Shown piece after piece: positions 51,452-59,622 of a stretch of 64,000 nucleotides of DNA. Source of the DNA: Bacteroidia bacterium (lineage in GTDB: Bacteria; Bacteroidota; Bacteroidia; AKYH767-A; OLB10). The DNA lies in NCBI GenBank assembly GCA_016788065.1, contig JAEUTI010000017.1:1-64000 (forward strand), read 5' to 3'. The translations under genes and the position numbers were made by a program. The notes beneath the pieces were generated by a model. It searched no databases. It saw nothing but the letters and a program-made list of their open reading frames with translations, and was not told the origin of the DNA. How positions within the stretch are numbered: the stretch's first letter is position 1; every line of letters begins with the position of its first letter.

Positions 51452-52559
51452 TATCAGACCAAATCAGTTTAGCTGCTCTTTCTGAAGCCCCGGTTCCGCC
51501 AAGTTTGAGTTTCAGTGAATCGTAATCCTGCAACATTCGGCTCCTGCCGGATTCATCAAGTGTAATGCGTGTTAATTCTTCCTGTATTCTTTTAGGATTT
51601 AAATCATCCTGAATTAATTCAGTAACCACTTCCCTATCCATGATCAAATTTACCAGTGAAATATATTTGATCTTGATGAGTTGCCTGGCAATGTGATAGG
51701 AGATCAGGCTTCCTTTGTAGCAAACTACTTCAGGCACCCCAAATAATGCCGTTTCCAAGGTTGCAGTACCTGAAGTCACCAGGGCTGCAAAAGAATTTTC
51801 GAGTAATGGATAAGTTTGACCGAATACGATGGAGACAACGGAATCGCCTGTAATTTCCTTGTAAAAACTTTCTTCCAGTGAAGGAGCCGCACCAATTACA
51901 AACTGATAGTCAGGAAATTTATTTCTTACGGAAAGCATTAATGGAAGCATTGTTTTTATTTCTTGCCTCCTGCTTCCCGGTAATAAGGCGATAATTGGTT
52001 TTGATGCTAATTGATTTCGTGAAATAAAGGATGTTGTATTTTCATTATTGGCTCTGTTGGAGATGGCATCCAGCAATGGGTGACCTACGAAATCGACATT
52101 AAAATCATGCTTCCCATAAAACTCCTTTTCAAACGGCAGAATCACAATCATGCGATTCACATTTCGTTTGATCTGATGAATTCTGGATTGCTTCCATGCC
52201 CATATTTGCGGTGAAATATAATAGACTACATGAATTCCATTTTTAGCAGCAAAATCGGCAATCCTGAGATTAAATCCGGGATAATCGACTAATATCAACA
52301 CATCCGGTTTATAGGCAATTATATCCTTTTTACAAAAATCAATATTTCGCAGAATAGTCCGGAGATTGGCAACTACTTCAATGAAACCCATAAATGCCAG
52401 ATCGCGGTAATGTTTAACCAGATCCACACCTTGTTCCTTCATTAAATCACCACCCCACGCGCGGCAAGTGAATCCGGCATCTTTAAGTTTAAGATGCTTT
52501 ATCAGATTCGAGGCATGCAAGTCACCTGAAGCTTCACCGGCTATAATGTAGTATTTCAA
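51435..52559 (-). CDS. lpxB: Lipid-A-disaccharide synthase
   Basis: The enzyme joins UDP-2,3-diacylglucosamine and lipid X to form the lipid A disaccharide. The 374-residue GT-B protein has MKYYIIAGEASGDLHASNL at the start, VLILVDYPGFNLRIADFA near 90-107, YYISPQIWAWKQSR near 115-128, FVGHPLLDAI near 162 and LLPGSRRQEI near 195. It shows lipid A production, in keeping with kdsA. It is the last gene of the surE - small membrane protein - lpxB group and converges with the GH31 gene, overlapping by 17 bases. Confidence 0.96.
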   Translation of the reverse strand: MKYYIIAGEASGDLHASNLIKHLKLKDAGFTCRAWGGDLMKEQGVDLVKHYRDLAFMGFIEVVANLRTILRNIDFCKKDIIAYKPDVLILVDYPGFNLRIADFAAKNGIHVVYYISPQIWAWKQSRIHQIKRNVNRMIVILPFEKEFYGKHDFNVDFVGHPLLDAISNRANNENTTSFISRNQLASKPIIALLPGSRRQEIKTMLPLMLSVRNKFPDYQFVIGAAPSLEESFYKEITGDSVVSIVFGQTYPLLENSFAALVTSGTATLETALFGVPEVVCYKGSLISYHIARQLIKIKYISLVNLIMDREVVTELIQDDLNPKRIQEELTRITLDESGRSRMLQDYDSLKLKLGGTGASERAAKLIWSDISGES

Positions 52560-52570
52560 AGCTAGCCGAT

Positions 52571-52855
52571 TTATTGATTTAAGTAATAAAAGAAAAATGT
52601 TAAGCCAACCACAAAAGTCACCAGCAAAATACCTCTGCCAGTATATTCCTTTTCAGTTTTCAGCATAAAATAACGGAATGGAAACACATTCAGGAATATT
52701 GAAAGTACCTGAATGGTGCGTTCACGAAATACGGGTGCACGGTTAAAAAAATAATCTGATATCCAAACATTGAGAAAATGCAAGGTATAATAACCGGCAA
52801 TCAGCACAACTATGCCGATTCCGATGCCCAGCCACATGGAGTCTTTTTTAAACAT
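52571..52855 (-). CDS. Small membrane protein between surE and lpxB
   Basis: The 94-residue product has two or three membrane segments: WLGIGIGIVVLIAGYYTLHFL, TIQVLSIFLNVFPFRYF and GILLVTFVVGLTFFFYYL. The loop NRAPVFRERTIQ is basic. Its start overlaps the end of surE by 8 bases, and lpxB starts 11 bases after its stop, so it is cotranscribed and translationally coupled. I do not recognise a named family. A position beside lpxB hints at an envelope role, which is inference. Confidence 0.8.
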   Translation of the reverse strand: MFKKDSMWLGIGIGIVVLIAGYYTLHFLNVWISDYFFNRAPVFRERTIQVLSIFLNVFPFRYFMLKTEKEYTGRGILLVTFVVGLTFFFYYLNQ

Positions 52856-53654
52856 CCCACTTCATTTTATTGAGGAACTGAAATGCATGATGCGCAGTGA
52901 AATCGAAGGATACCGGCACAACCGATACATATCCGTTTTTCATTGCCCACTCATCCGTATCTTCTCCTTTATCATAATTACGGAACTTACCTGTTAACCA
53001 GAAGTATGGTCTCCCTCTCGGATCTTTTCTTTCATCAAATTCCTCTTCCCACTTGGCAAGTGCTTGACGACATAATTTCAGCCCTTTTATTTTTTTCAAA
53101 CTCAGATCCGGAAAATTTACATTCAGCAAAGTATTTACTGGAAGTCCTGAACTAAGAATATTTTTAGCTACGATTTTGGCGTAATGCTGACAAGCAGTAA
53201 AATCGGCTTCCATGCTGTAATTATTCAATGAAAAACCTACTGATGGAATTCCTTCAATTGCGCCTTCCATTGCAGCCGACATGGTGCCTGAATAAATCAC
53301 ATTGATAGATGAATTGGATCCGTGATTAATTCCGCTAACACATAAATCGGGCTTGCGATGCAATACTTTGTTCACGGCAAGCTTCACACAATCAACAGGC
53401 GTACCCGAACATTGGTAGCCCAAGAATTCACCATGAAAGGCAACCTTTTCCAGACGTAAAGGCTTTCCAATTGTAATTGCATGCCCCATTCCCGATTGGG
53501 GACTGTCGGGTGCTACCACCACAACCTCTCCTATTTCCTGCATGGCATCTACCAGCGCACGCAATCCGGGAGCAGTGATGCCATCATCATTGGTCACTAA
53601 GATTACAGGGCGTTTCTTTTTGGATGCCGGCCCTTTCTTTTTTGCTTTAATCAT
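52848..53654 (-). CDS. surE: 5'/3'-nucleotidase SurE
   Basis: The enzyme is a metal-dependent nucleoside monophosphate phosphatase linked to stationary-phase survival. The 268 residues contain VTNDDGITAPGLRAL near 20-34, with the two metal-binding Asp, PDSPQSGMGHAIT near 53-65 and GINHGSNSSINVIYSGTMSA near 108-127, with the metal-binding Asn. A Lys-rich N-terminal stretch (KAKKKGPASKKKR) of about 13 residues precedes the family start. A perfect -7 box ends 4 bases before the ATG. Downstream are the small membrane protein and lpxB. Confidence 0.96.
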   Translation of the reverse strand: MIKAKKKGPASKKKRPVILVTNDDGITAPGLRALVDAMQEIGEVVVVAPDSPQSGMGHAITIGKPLRLEKVAFHGEFLGYQCSGTPVDCVKLAVNKVLHRKPDLCVSGINHGSNSSINVIYSGTMSAAMEGAIEGIPSVGFSLNNYSMEADFTACQHYAKIVAKNILSSGLPVNTLLNVNFPDLSLKKIKGLKLCRQALAKWEEEFDERKDPRGRPYFWLTGKFRNYDKGEDTDEWAMKNGYVSVVPVSFDFTAHHAFQFLNKMKWDV

Positions 53655-53658
53655 ACTG

Positions 53659-53666
53659 CAAAAGTA
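53659..53666 (-). promoter_or_regulatory. -7 box immediately before surE
   Basis: A perfect TACTTTTG on the minus strand is followed by CAGT and the surE ATG, the same 4-base geometry seen at mtaB, 25314 and 38358. Confidence 0.5.
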
Positions 53667-53705
53667 GGCTTTTCTTCCTTTTATAAACTGATTAGCGGTC
53701 GGAAT

Positions 53706-53737
53706 AAAAAAGGCTCTCTCAATTTATTGAGAGAGCC
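53706..53737 (-). terminator. Rho-independent terminator of the hsp20 gene
   Basis: GGCTCTCTCAA at 53712-53722 pairs perfectly with TTGAGAGAGCC at 53727-53737 around TTTA. On the minus strand six U follow (53706-53711). Confidence 0.87.
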
Positions 53738-53787
53738 AAACACCCCTGCCTTATTTCATAGAAACTAAATCAATCCCAATTAACCCA

Positions 53788-54237
53788 TTATGAAATTTTA
53801 ATCTCGCGGGGTGCTTTAGGTTTTGCTTCTTCTTTTTTAGGAAGAACAACTACCAAAATACCATTTTCATAGGAAGCTCCGATATTCTCAACTGCAACCA
53901 TTTCAGGAAGGGTAAAGCTTCTGAAGAAAGAGCCATAATAAAATTCTTTTCTGGTGAATTTTTCTTTTGTCTCACTTGACTCAGACTTCTTCTCGGCACT
54001 GATGGTTAACACATCATTTTCTACGTTGATTTTAAAATCTTCTTTTGCCAGACCGGGAGCCGCTAATTGCAACTTGTAATTTTCGTCGGTCTCTACAATG
54101 TTCACTCCGGGTACAGTACTGCGTCTGAAATCTGGAGTAATCATGTTGTCAAACATATCATTGAAAATGTCTGAGATGTAAGGCATTCTTTCCATGCCCC
54201 TTACCGGCTTGTCGCTTTTTAATTTAATCAGTGTCAT
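53788..54237 (-). CDS. Hsp20/alpha-crystallin small heat-shock protein
   Basis: From the ATG at 54237 the product is 149 residues. The alpha-crystallin domain runs from about 42 to 135: VNIVETDENYKLQLAAPGLAKE at its start, and the FRSFTLPEMV and ASYENGILVVVLPKK strands near its end. The tail ends APREIKIS, with an I-x-I motif used for oligomer contacts. It holds unfolding proteins under stress. A start at 54300 would add 21 residues unlike the family. An inverted repeat lies about 95 bases upstream at 54332-54346. Confidence 0.93.
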   Translation of the reverse strand: MTLIKLKSDKPVRGMERMPYISDIFNDMFDNMITPDFRRSTVPGVNIVETDENYKLQLAAPGLAKEDFKINVENDVLTISAEKKSESSETKEKFTRKEFYYGSFFRSFTLPEMVAVENIGASYENGILVVVLPKKEEAKPKAPREIKIS

Positions 54238-54331
54238 TTTATTTAAGTTTTTTAAGTTAGAAATTGTTGGACGATCAACCCTTTTCAACTTCTGTTCCAT
54301 TCCAATTTTTAACTAAAATAAGTACTTTTCC

Positions 54332-54346
54332 ATGCCATAATGGCAT
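54332..54346 (-). promoter_or_regulatory. Inverted repeat upstream of hsp20
   Basis: ATGCCA-TAA-TGGCAT is a perfect 6-base inverted repeat about 95 bases before the hsp20 ATG. It might be an operator for stress regulation. It does not match the CIRCE element. Confidence 0.3.
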
Positions 54347-54513
54347 AAAGCATTATTTTAATGTGCCATATTGTCATTTACCAACAGAAAAATTGACATT
54401 TTCAACTGTAATTTCTTCAGGCTAATTCCGGTGGAATTCCGGAAATAGCAGAAAACGCCTCAGACAAGAGTAAATCTGATTGCCAGACTACTCGATTAAA
54501 AAAGCCATGAAAA

Positions 54514-55110
54514 TTATTTTTTGATGACTTGCAATTCACCTCTTTCAATGGCTTGTACAATGCCTTCAATCAACCGGTCTTCTCCGGCAGCATCGTATTC
54601 CGATTTAAGGTTAGTACCAAACAAGCGAGCAAAACTTTGCCAGAAAAAAGCCTGAAAGCTACCTCTTAGATCTTTCACCAGTTCATAGGAGGTATTACCG
54701 GTTTCCCGGTCAATTAATTTAATGAGGATTCTGCCCTGCGTATAGGTTAGGTTTTTGAGATCCTTTTCAAAACGAGCCTTCAACTCTTTCTCTTTCTCCT
54801 TAATATACTTTTTCTGTGCCCTTTCAGATTTTATTTTCAAGGTGCTGTCATTAATCAGTTTCAATTGCTGTGAAGCAAGCTTGGCATAAGGATAAGCGCG
54901 CAAAACATCACGACGAAGTTTCAGATAACGCTTAAGGTTTTCGGCATGCGCTGGATCAATAGCTGCATAAATATCGACAACCGGTAAGTTGACCATCGGT
55001 ATCGTATCATTTCCTACGGTGGTACCTAATGCTACTTTTCTGCCATCAGGCAATTGAGCTAAAGCACCTGTGGTCATAAACAGAAACAGAACGAAGATGA
55101 ACCTTTTCAT
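54514..55110 (-). CDS. Exported DUF4294 protein
   Basis: The 198-residue product has a signal peptide (about 1-18, TGALAQ). The DUF4294 region has LPVVDIYAAIDPAHAENLKRY, RRDVLRAYPYAKLA and KNLTYTQGRILIKLIDRETG, with a basic, helical KEKEKELKARFEKD in the middle. The family is Bacteroidota-specific and of unknown function, probably periplasmic. It lies 47 bases downstream of the biotin carboxylase gene on the same strand. Confidence 0.85.
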   Translation of the reverse strand: MKRFIFVLFLFMTTGALAQLPDGRKVALGTTVGNDTIPMVNLPVVDIYAAIDPAHAENLKRYLKLRRDVLRAYPYAKLASQQLKLINDSTLKIKSERAQKKYIKEKEKELKARFEKDLKNLTYTQGRILIKLIDRETGNTSYELVKDLRGSFQAFFWQSFARLFGTNLKSEYDAAGEDRLIEGIVQAIERGELQVIKK

Positions 55111-55157
55111 TTTGACTTTAATTGCCCGACAATTTCAACAATTGCGCCAAATTTTAA

Positions 55158-56660
55158 TCACAGGCGGTTTGCTTTCCAGGATGATCTTGTAGCAGGCTGA
55201 TCATCAACATTATGAACTGACTTGCCTGATGAAGAAACAAGGGCTGCCGTTAGAGCTGCAATTACTTCTTCGTCCTCAGAAGAATTATTCAAAACCTCCG
55301 GCGTGAAGTAACTTTTCACGAAATGGGTGTCAAACTTTCCGGATACAAATGCAGGGTGTTTCAATACAAAACTGCAGAAAGGCAAAGTAGTTGTCACTCC
55401 CGTGATGCGATAGTCGTCGATAGCCCGCAGCATCCTTGCTATTGCTTCTTCACGGGTTGCGCCATGAGTAACCAGTTTTGCAATCATGGGATCATAATAG
55501 ATTGGAATATCCATACCTTCTTCAAAGCCATCATCAACACGAACGCCGGGACCTTTCGGAGGAACATAAGTGGTCAGCTTTCCAATGTCAGGAAGGAAAT
55601 TATTTGCCGGATCTTCAGCATAAACACGAACCTCTACAGAATGTCCATTAATAGTAAGGTCATCCTGCGAAAAGCTTAGAGGATGTCCCATAGCAACTCG
55701 TATCTGTTCTTTAACAAGATCCTTTCCGGTGATCATTTCCGTAACCGGATGCTCAACCTGAAGCCGAGTGTTCATCTCCAAAAAGTAGAAATTGAGTTTC
55801 TCATCCATCAGAAATTCAACGGTACCGGCACCGATATAATTGCACGATTTTGCAACCTGCACCGCACATGCTCCCATTTGCTTGCGAAGTTCAGGGGTGA
55901 GCACAGATGATGGTGCTTCTTCAATCACTTTTTGATGGCGGCGCTGGACAGAACATTCACGTTCGAATAAATGCACAATATTACCGTGCATATCACCCAT
56001 AACCTGTACCTCTATGTGTCGTGGTGAACCAACATAGCGTTCAATAAAAACTGATCCATCTCCAAATGCAGATGTAGCTTCACTCACTGCCAGTTTCATC
56101 ATCTCTTCGAATTGAGAAGCGTCTTCAACAATTCGCATCCCTTTACCTCCACCCCCGGCCGAAGCTTTAATCAGAATTGGAAAGCCCACTTCACCCGCAA
56201 TGACTTTTGCTTTTTCAATATCAGTGATAGCATAATCTGTACCGGGGACTAAAGGAATATCGTATTTTTTTACTGCATCCTTGGCCGCAAGTTTGCTACC
56301 CATTATTTCCATGGATTCCGGAGAGGGGCCAATCAGGATTAAGCCTTCTTCTTTAACTTTTCGTGCAAATGCAGCATTCTCTGATAAAAAACCATAACCG
56401 GGATGGATTGCCTGTGCACCTGTGCTTTTTGCTGCGCCTATAATTTTGTCGAATACCAGGTATGATTGTGATGAAGGCGGGGGACCAATTAATACCGCTT
56501 CATCGGCATATTTTACAAAGGGCGCATTCCGATCGGCTTCTGAAAAAACTGCCACTGTAGCAATCCCCATTTCCCGGGCACTTCGCATCACTCGTAAAGC
56601 AATTTCGCCACGGTTTGCAATTAATATTTTAGTTATGGATCTGATTCCGGAAGAAGTCAT
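55158..56660 (-). CDS. accC: Biotin carboxylase subunit of an acyl-CoA carboxylase
   Basis: From the ATG at 56660 the product is 500 residues. The N-terminal domain has KILIANRGEIALRVMRSA near 9-26. The ATP-grasp domain has KASAGGGGKGMRIV, ERECSVQRRHQKVIEE and the catalytic FLEMNTRLQVEHPVTE. It carboxylates biotin with bicarbonate and ATP. The roughly 500-residue length is typical of the acyl/propionyl-CoA carboxylase type as well as AccC, and no biotin carrier or carboxyltransferase gene is adjacent, so acetyl- versus propionyl-CoA use is open. A -7 box overlaps the alternative ATG at 56681, so 56660 is preferred. Confidence 0.93.
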   Translation of the reverse strand: MTSSGIRSITKILIANRGEIALRVMRSAREMGIATVAVFSEADRNAPFVKYADEAVLIGPPPSSQSYLVFDKIIGAAKSTGAQAIHPGYGFLSENAAFARKVKEEGLILIGPSPESMEIMGSKLAAKDAVKKYDIPLVPGTDYAITDIEKAKVIAGEVGFPILIKASAGGGGKGMRIVEDASQFEEMMKLAVSEATSAFGDGSVFIERYVGSPRHIEVQVMGDMHGNIVHLFERECSVQRRHQKVIEEAPSSVLTPELRKQMGACAVQVAKSCNYIGAGTVEFLMDEKLNFYFLEMNTRLQVEHPVTEMITGKDLVKEQIRVAMGHPLSFSQDDLTINGHSVEVRVYAEDPANNFLPDIGKLTTYVPPKGPGVRVDDGFEEGMDIPIYYDPMIAKLVTHGATREEAIARMLRAIDDYRITGVTTTLPFCSFVLKHPAFVSGKFDTHFVKSYFTPEVLNNSSEDEEVIAALTAALVSSSGKSVHNVDDQPATRSSWKANRL

Positions 56661-56678
56661 ATGATAAGTTAATTGCCT

Positions 56679-56686
56679 CAAAAGTA
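56679..56686 (-). promoter_or_regulatory. -7 box of the biotin carboxylase gene
   Basis: A perfect TACTTTTG on the minus strand lies 18 bases before the ATG at 56660. A minus-strand TTTTG at about 56710 is 23 bases further upstream. Confidence 0.5.
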
Positions 56687-56729
56687 AGCAAACAATTGCG
56701 TTCCTAAAACAAAAGGATTGAGGAGTACT

Positions 56730-57386
56730 TTACCGGTCAGGAAGCATCCCTGATTCTTTCGATTGACCTTTTCCTTTAAGGGACGGCATGGTGCCAAAAA
56801 TCCAGTCCCATAACGGGAATGAAACACTAAAAGCCACATCATCAGAATAATAATGATGAAGGCTGTGATGACGCCATAAGATCTTCAGGAAATTACGAGG
56901 AGGCCGGTAGCGATGGACAGAATAATGAATAATCAGATAAGTGGAATATCCAGCCAGAAATCCACTGAACAAATACCATACAAATTCGCCGGTCAACGTG
57001 TAAAAAAATATCCAAAAAAGAAGGGCTACACCCACAGATATAATCGGTGGCATAACAAGTCGATCTTTGTCTTTTGGAAAAGCATGATGCACACCGTGAA
57101 TAGTATATTTTAGCTTTTGTTCCTTAGGCGTTTCTGCTCTGAAATGAAAGACAAACCGATGAAGGAGATATTCTACTAAAGTGAAAGTTAGCATCCCACA
57201 AGGCAATAAAATCCAGTTATACCAGGAATCGTGTTCCAATCGAAGAAGCGCATACAGCAGGCATCCCGCAGCAGCGGCATAATAAAAAATAACCGGGAAT
57301 AAAAAATTGGTGCGGGTAAGACTTTCGAGCAAACCACTTTTAAACAGTCTGCCTGTACCGGAATTTGAAATCCTGACGTCTTTCAT
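56730..57386 (-). CDS. Fatty-acid hydroxylase superfamily membrane enzyme
   Basis: The 218-residue di-iron enzyme has four membrane segments and the histidine boxes in order: HRFVFH near 70, HGVHHAFPKD near 92, HYSVHRYRPP near 152 and HHSLHHYYSDD near 172. This is the arrangement of fatty acid 2-hydroxylases and sterol desaturase-like proteins. In Bacteroidota a likely role is hydroxylation of fatty acids in sphingolipids, ornithine or glycine lipids; that is inference. It stands alone with a good promoter. Confidence 0.9.
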   Translation of the reverse strand: MKDVRISNSGTGRLFKSGLLESLTRTNFLFPVIFYYAAAAGCLLYALLRLEHDSWYNWILLPCGMLTFTLVEYLLHRFVFHFRAETPKEQKLKYTIHGVHHAFPKDKDRLVMPPIISVGVALLFWIFFYTLTGEFVWYLFSGFLAGYSTYLIIHYSVHRYRPPRNFLKILWRHHSLHHYYSDDVAFSVSFPLWDWIFGTMPSLKGKGQSKESGMLPDR

Positions 57387-57412
57387 AAGTTAGCTTTGTA
57401 GAATTTCAACTA

Positions 57413-57443
57413 CAAAACTAACAAGTGTTGATTAAAAAGACAA
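57413..57443 (-). promoter_or_regulatory. Strong predicted promoter of the hydroxylase gene
   Basis: On the minus strand, TTG (57443-57441), a 20-base spacer and a perfect TAGTTTTG (57420-57413) lie 26 bases before the ATG at 57386. Confidence 0.65.
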
Positions 57444-57455
57444 GTCTGTATGAAA

Positions 57456-58343
57456 TTATTTTTTCTGGGTAATAAACCCAATCATCCGGTACACCAATTT
57501 TGCCAGAGTAAATTCTGAAAGTATCTGACCTTCAGCCGGTGCCACTTCTACCACATCAAATCCAACAACATTTCGTTTTTGAATTACTTTTTGAAGAAAT
57601 TCAACAGTTTCATTCCAAAACAGACCATTTGGTTCAGCAGTCCCTACGCACGGAATAACGGCAGGATCGAAGCCATCAGCGTCAATAGTGATGTAGACAT
57701 CATCACCCAAAGCGGCAATAGCTTCTTCCATCCAATTGGGATCGCGACGGATCTGATGGGCATAGAAAGTGTGAATATTGGAAGATGATTTAATGAGATC
57801 TGATTCCTCTTTGCATTGCGCACGAATACCGATCTGAACGAGATTCAAATCAAGTTCATGTACCCGGGCCATTACGGAAGCATGTGAGTAGATATTATCG
57901 TGGTAAGAAAAACGTAAGTCGGAGTGTGCATCAATTTGCAGCACGGAGATATTGCCATATTTCTTAGCGTGCGATTTTACAAAACCAAGGGTAACGGTAT
58001 GTTCGGCTCCCAGAGAAATAACAAACTTCCCGTCATTGATTAGTCTGTCGGTAGCTTTTTCAATAGCAGCAATGGCATCGGCATCAAACTTACCGGTAAA
58101 ATCGATCGGTGGCATGGTGGCAATTCCGCCCATGCGAAAACTTTCCTGATCGAGTTCTTCATCGTAGAATTCCACAAAATGAGAAGCTTCAATAATTGCT
58201 CCCGGACCTTTTGCAGAACCTTGTAAATATGAAGAGGTATGTTCGTAGGGTGCAGATTGAATTACAAACCGTGCATTTTCATATTCATACAATGCAGGAT
58301 CTTCAATTCCTAAAAAATTGCTTTCCGTATCTAGAGCTTTCAT
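57456..58343 (-). CDS. speB: Agmatinase (ureohydrolase family)
   Basis: The 295-residue enzyme hydrolyses agmatine to putrescine and urea. Manganese ligands are visible in SLGAEHTVTLGF near 109-120, LQIDAHSDLRFSY near 134-146 and ITIDADGFDPAVIP near 217-230, and the C-terminal VVEVAPAEG motif is typical. GAEH replaces the more usual GGDH, and DADGFDP the DIDxxDP. The gene begins 2 bases after the sucC stop, so it is almost certainly in an operon with sucC. No arginine decarboxylase gene is near. Confidence 0.93.
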   Translation of the reverse strand: MKALDTESNFLGIEDPALYEYENARFVIQSAPYEHTSSYLQGSAKGPGAIIEASHFVEFYDEELDQESFRMGGIATMPPIDFTGKFDADAIAAIEKATDRLINDGKFVISLGAEHTVTLGFVKSHAKKYGNISVLQIDAHSDLRFSYHDNIYSHASVMARVHELDLNLVQIGIRAQCKEESDLIKSSSNIHTFYAHQIRRDPNWMEEAIAALGDDVYITIDADGFDPAVIPCVGTAEPNGLFWNETVEFLQKVIQKRNVVGFDVVEVAPAEGQILSEFTLAKLVYRMIGFITQKK

Positions 58344-58345
58344 AA

Positions 58346-59539
58346 TTACTTTTTAAGAACCTGTGCTACCAGGTCTGCTGCTTCTTTTAGTTGGATTGCA
58401 GAAAATACCTTCAATCCCGATTCATCAATAATTTTCTTTGCTTCCTGAGCATTGGTACCCTGAAGGCGAACAATGATAGGAACCGGAATTTCTCCAATGC
58501 TCTTGTAAGCATCTACGATACCTTGTGCAACCCTGTCGCAACGAACAATTCCGCCAAAAATGTTAACCAGAATTGCTTTCACATTCAGGTCTTTAAGAAT
58601 GATTCGGAAAGCTTGTTCCACTCTCGCAGCATTAGCAGTTCCACCAACATCCAGGAAGTTCGCCGGGTCACCTCCAGCAAGCTTAATGATATCCATAGTT
58701 GCCATTGCGAGACCGGCACCATTAACCATGCAACCAACATTACCGTCCAGTTTCACATAATTCAGATTATGTTCGCCGGCTTCAACTTCAGTTGGATCTT
58801 CTTCCGTGATGTCTCTCATAGCAGCATAATCAGGATGTCTGTAAAGAGCATTTTCATCAAAATTTACCTTAGCATCCACAGCAATTACTTTATCGTCGGA
58901 AGTCTTTAAGACAGGATTAATTTCGAACATCGACGCATCGATGGTATCATAGGCTTTATAAAGACTTGCAACGAATCGGGTCATTTCTTTAAATGCGTTC
59001 CCGCTGAGTCCCAGATTAAAAGCGATTTTACGGGTTTGAAATGGCTGTAAACCTACAGCAGGATCAATTTCCTCTTTGAAAATAAGATGAGGTGTTTTTG
59101 CTGCCACTTCTTCAATATCCATTCCTCCTTCTGTGGAATACATGATAATATTGCGGCCGGTTTGACGGTTCATCAAAACACTCATGTAAAATTCTGCAGT
59201 TTTGGATGGTCCGGGATAGTAAACATCCTGAGCAACCAATACTTTATTCACCTTTTTACCCTGAGGTCCGGTTTGAGGAGTAACCAGTTGCATACCAATG
59301 ATAGCGGATGCTTTCTCATGTACATCGTCGAGTGATTTTGCTAATTTAACGCCACCACCTTTACCGCGGCCACCGGCATGAATTTGCGCTTTAACCACCC
59401 ACCAGGAGGTGCCGGTTTGAGCTGTTAATTCTTTGGCGGCTGCAACAGCCTGCTCCGGGGTATCAGCAACGATTCCCTCCTGAATGGCAACACCGAAACT
59501 TTTCAGTATCGATTTACCCTGATATTCGTGAATATTCAT
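58346..59539 (-). CDS. sucC: Succinyl-CoA synthetase beta subunit
   Basis: The subunit binds nucleotide and CoA/succinate in the TCA cycle step that makes succinate and ATP. The 397 residues hold the ATP-grasp N-terminal part (MNIHEYQGKSILKSFGV, KAQIHAGGRGKGGGVKLAK) and the C-terminal domain with NGAGLAMATMDIIKLAGG, FLDVGGTA and LVNIFGGIVRCDRVAQG. The alpha subunit gene sucD is not adjacent. speB follows after 2 bases. An 11-base inverted repeat brackets its -7 box at 59551-59594. Confidence 0.97.
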   Translation of the reverse strand: MNIHEYQGKSILKSFGVAIQEGIVADTPEQAVAAAKELTAQTGTSWWVVKAQIHAGGRGKGGGVKLAKSLDDVHEKASAIIGMQLVTPQTGPQGKKVNKVLVAQDVYYPGPSKTAEFYMSVLMNRQTGRNIIMYSTEGGMDIEEVAAKTPHLIFKEEIDPAVGLQPFQTRKIAFNLGLSGNAFKEMTRFVASLYKAYDTIDASMFEINPVLKTSDDKVIAVDAKVNFDENALYRHPDYAAMRDITEEDPTEVEAGEHNLNYVKLDGNVGCMVNGAGLAMATMDIIKLAGGDPANFLDVGGTANAARVEQAFRIILKDLNVKAILVNIFGGIVRCDRVAQGIVDAYKSIGEIPVPIIVRLQGTNAQEAKKIIDESGLKVFSAIQLKEAADLVAQVLKK

Positions 59540-59550
59540 AAAATATAAAT

Positions 59551-59594
59551 GGCTTGCTTAAAACTGGCGCAAAAATATTGAAATTAAGCAAGCC
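59551..59594 (-). promoter_or_regulatory. sucC -7 box bracketed by an 11-base inverted repeat
   Basis: GGCTTGCTTAA at 59551-59561 and TTAAGCAAGCC at 59584-59594 are perfect complements. The minus-strand -7 box TATTTTTG (59577-59570) lies between them, 30 bases before the sucC ATG. It could be an operator or a terminator-like stem for the upstream M48 gene; no U-run follows it. Confidence 0.45.
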
Positions 59595-59622
59595 CGAGAC
59601 ATAAAAGTTGAAAAAACAGCAA

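Noticed and set aside
54300-54370. Sigma-54 promoter upstream of hsp20
   Set aside because: A TGGCAC occurs on the minus strand, but no GC element lies at the required distance downstream.
55323-55679. 118-codon open frame antisense to the biotin carboxylase gene
   Set aside because: It is a shadow of a highly conserved coding region, with a random-looking composition.
58391-58909. 172-codon open frame antisense to sucC
   Set aside because: It lies entirely inside the strongly conserved sucC frame on the other strand, and its translation has no recognisable domain.
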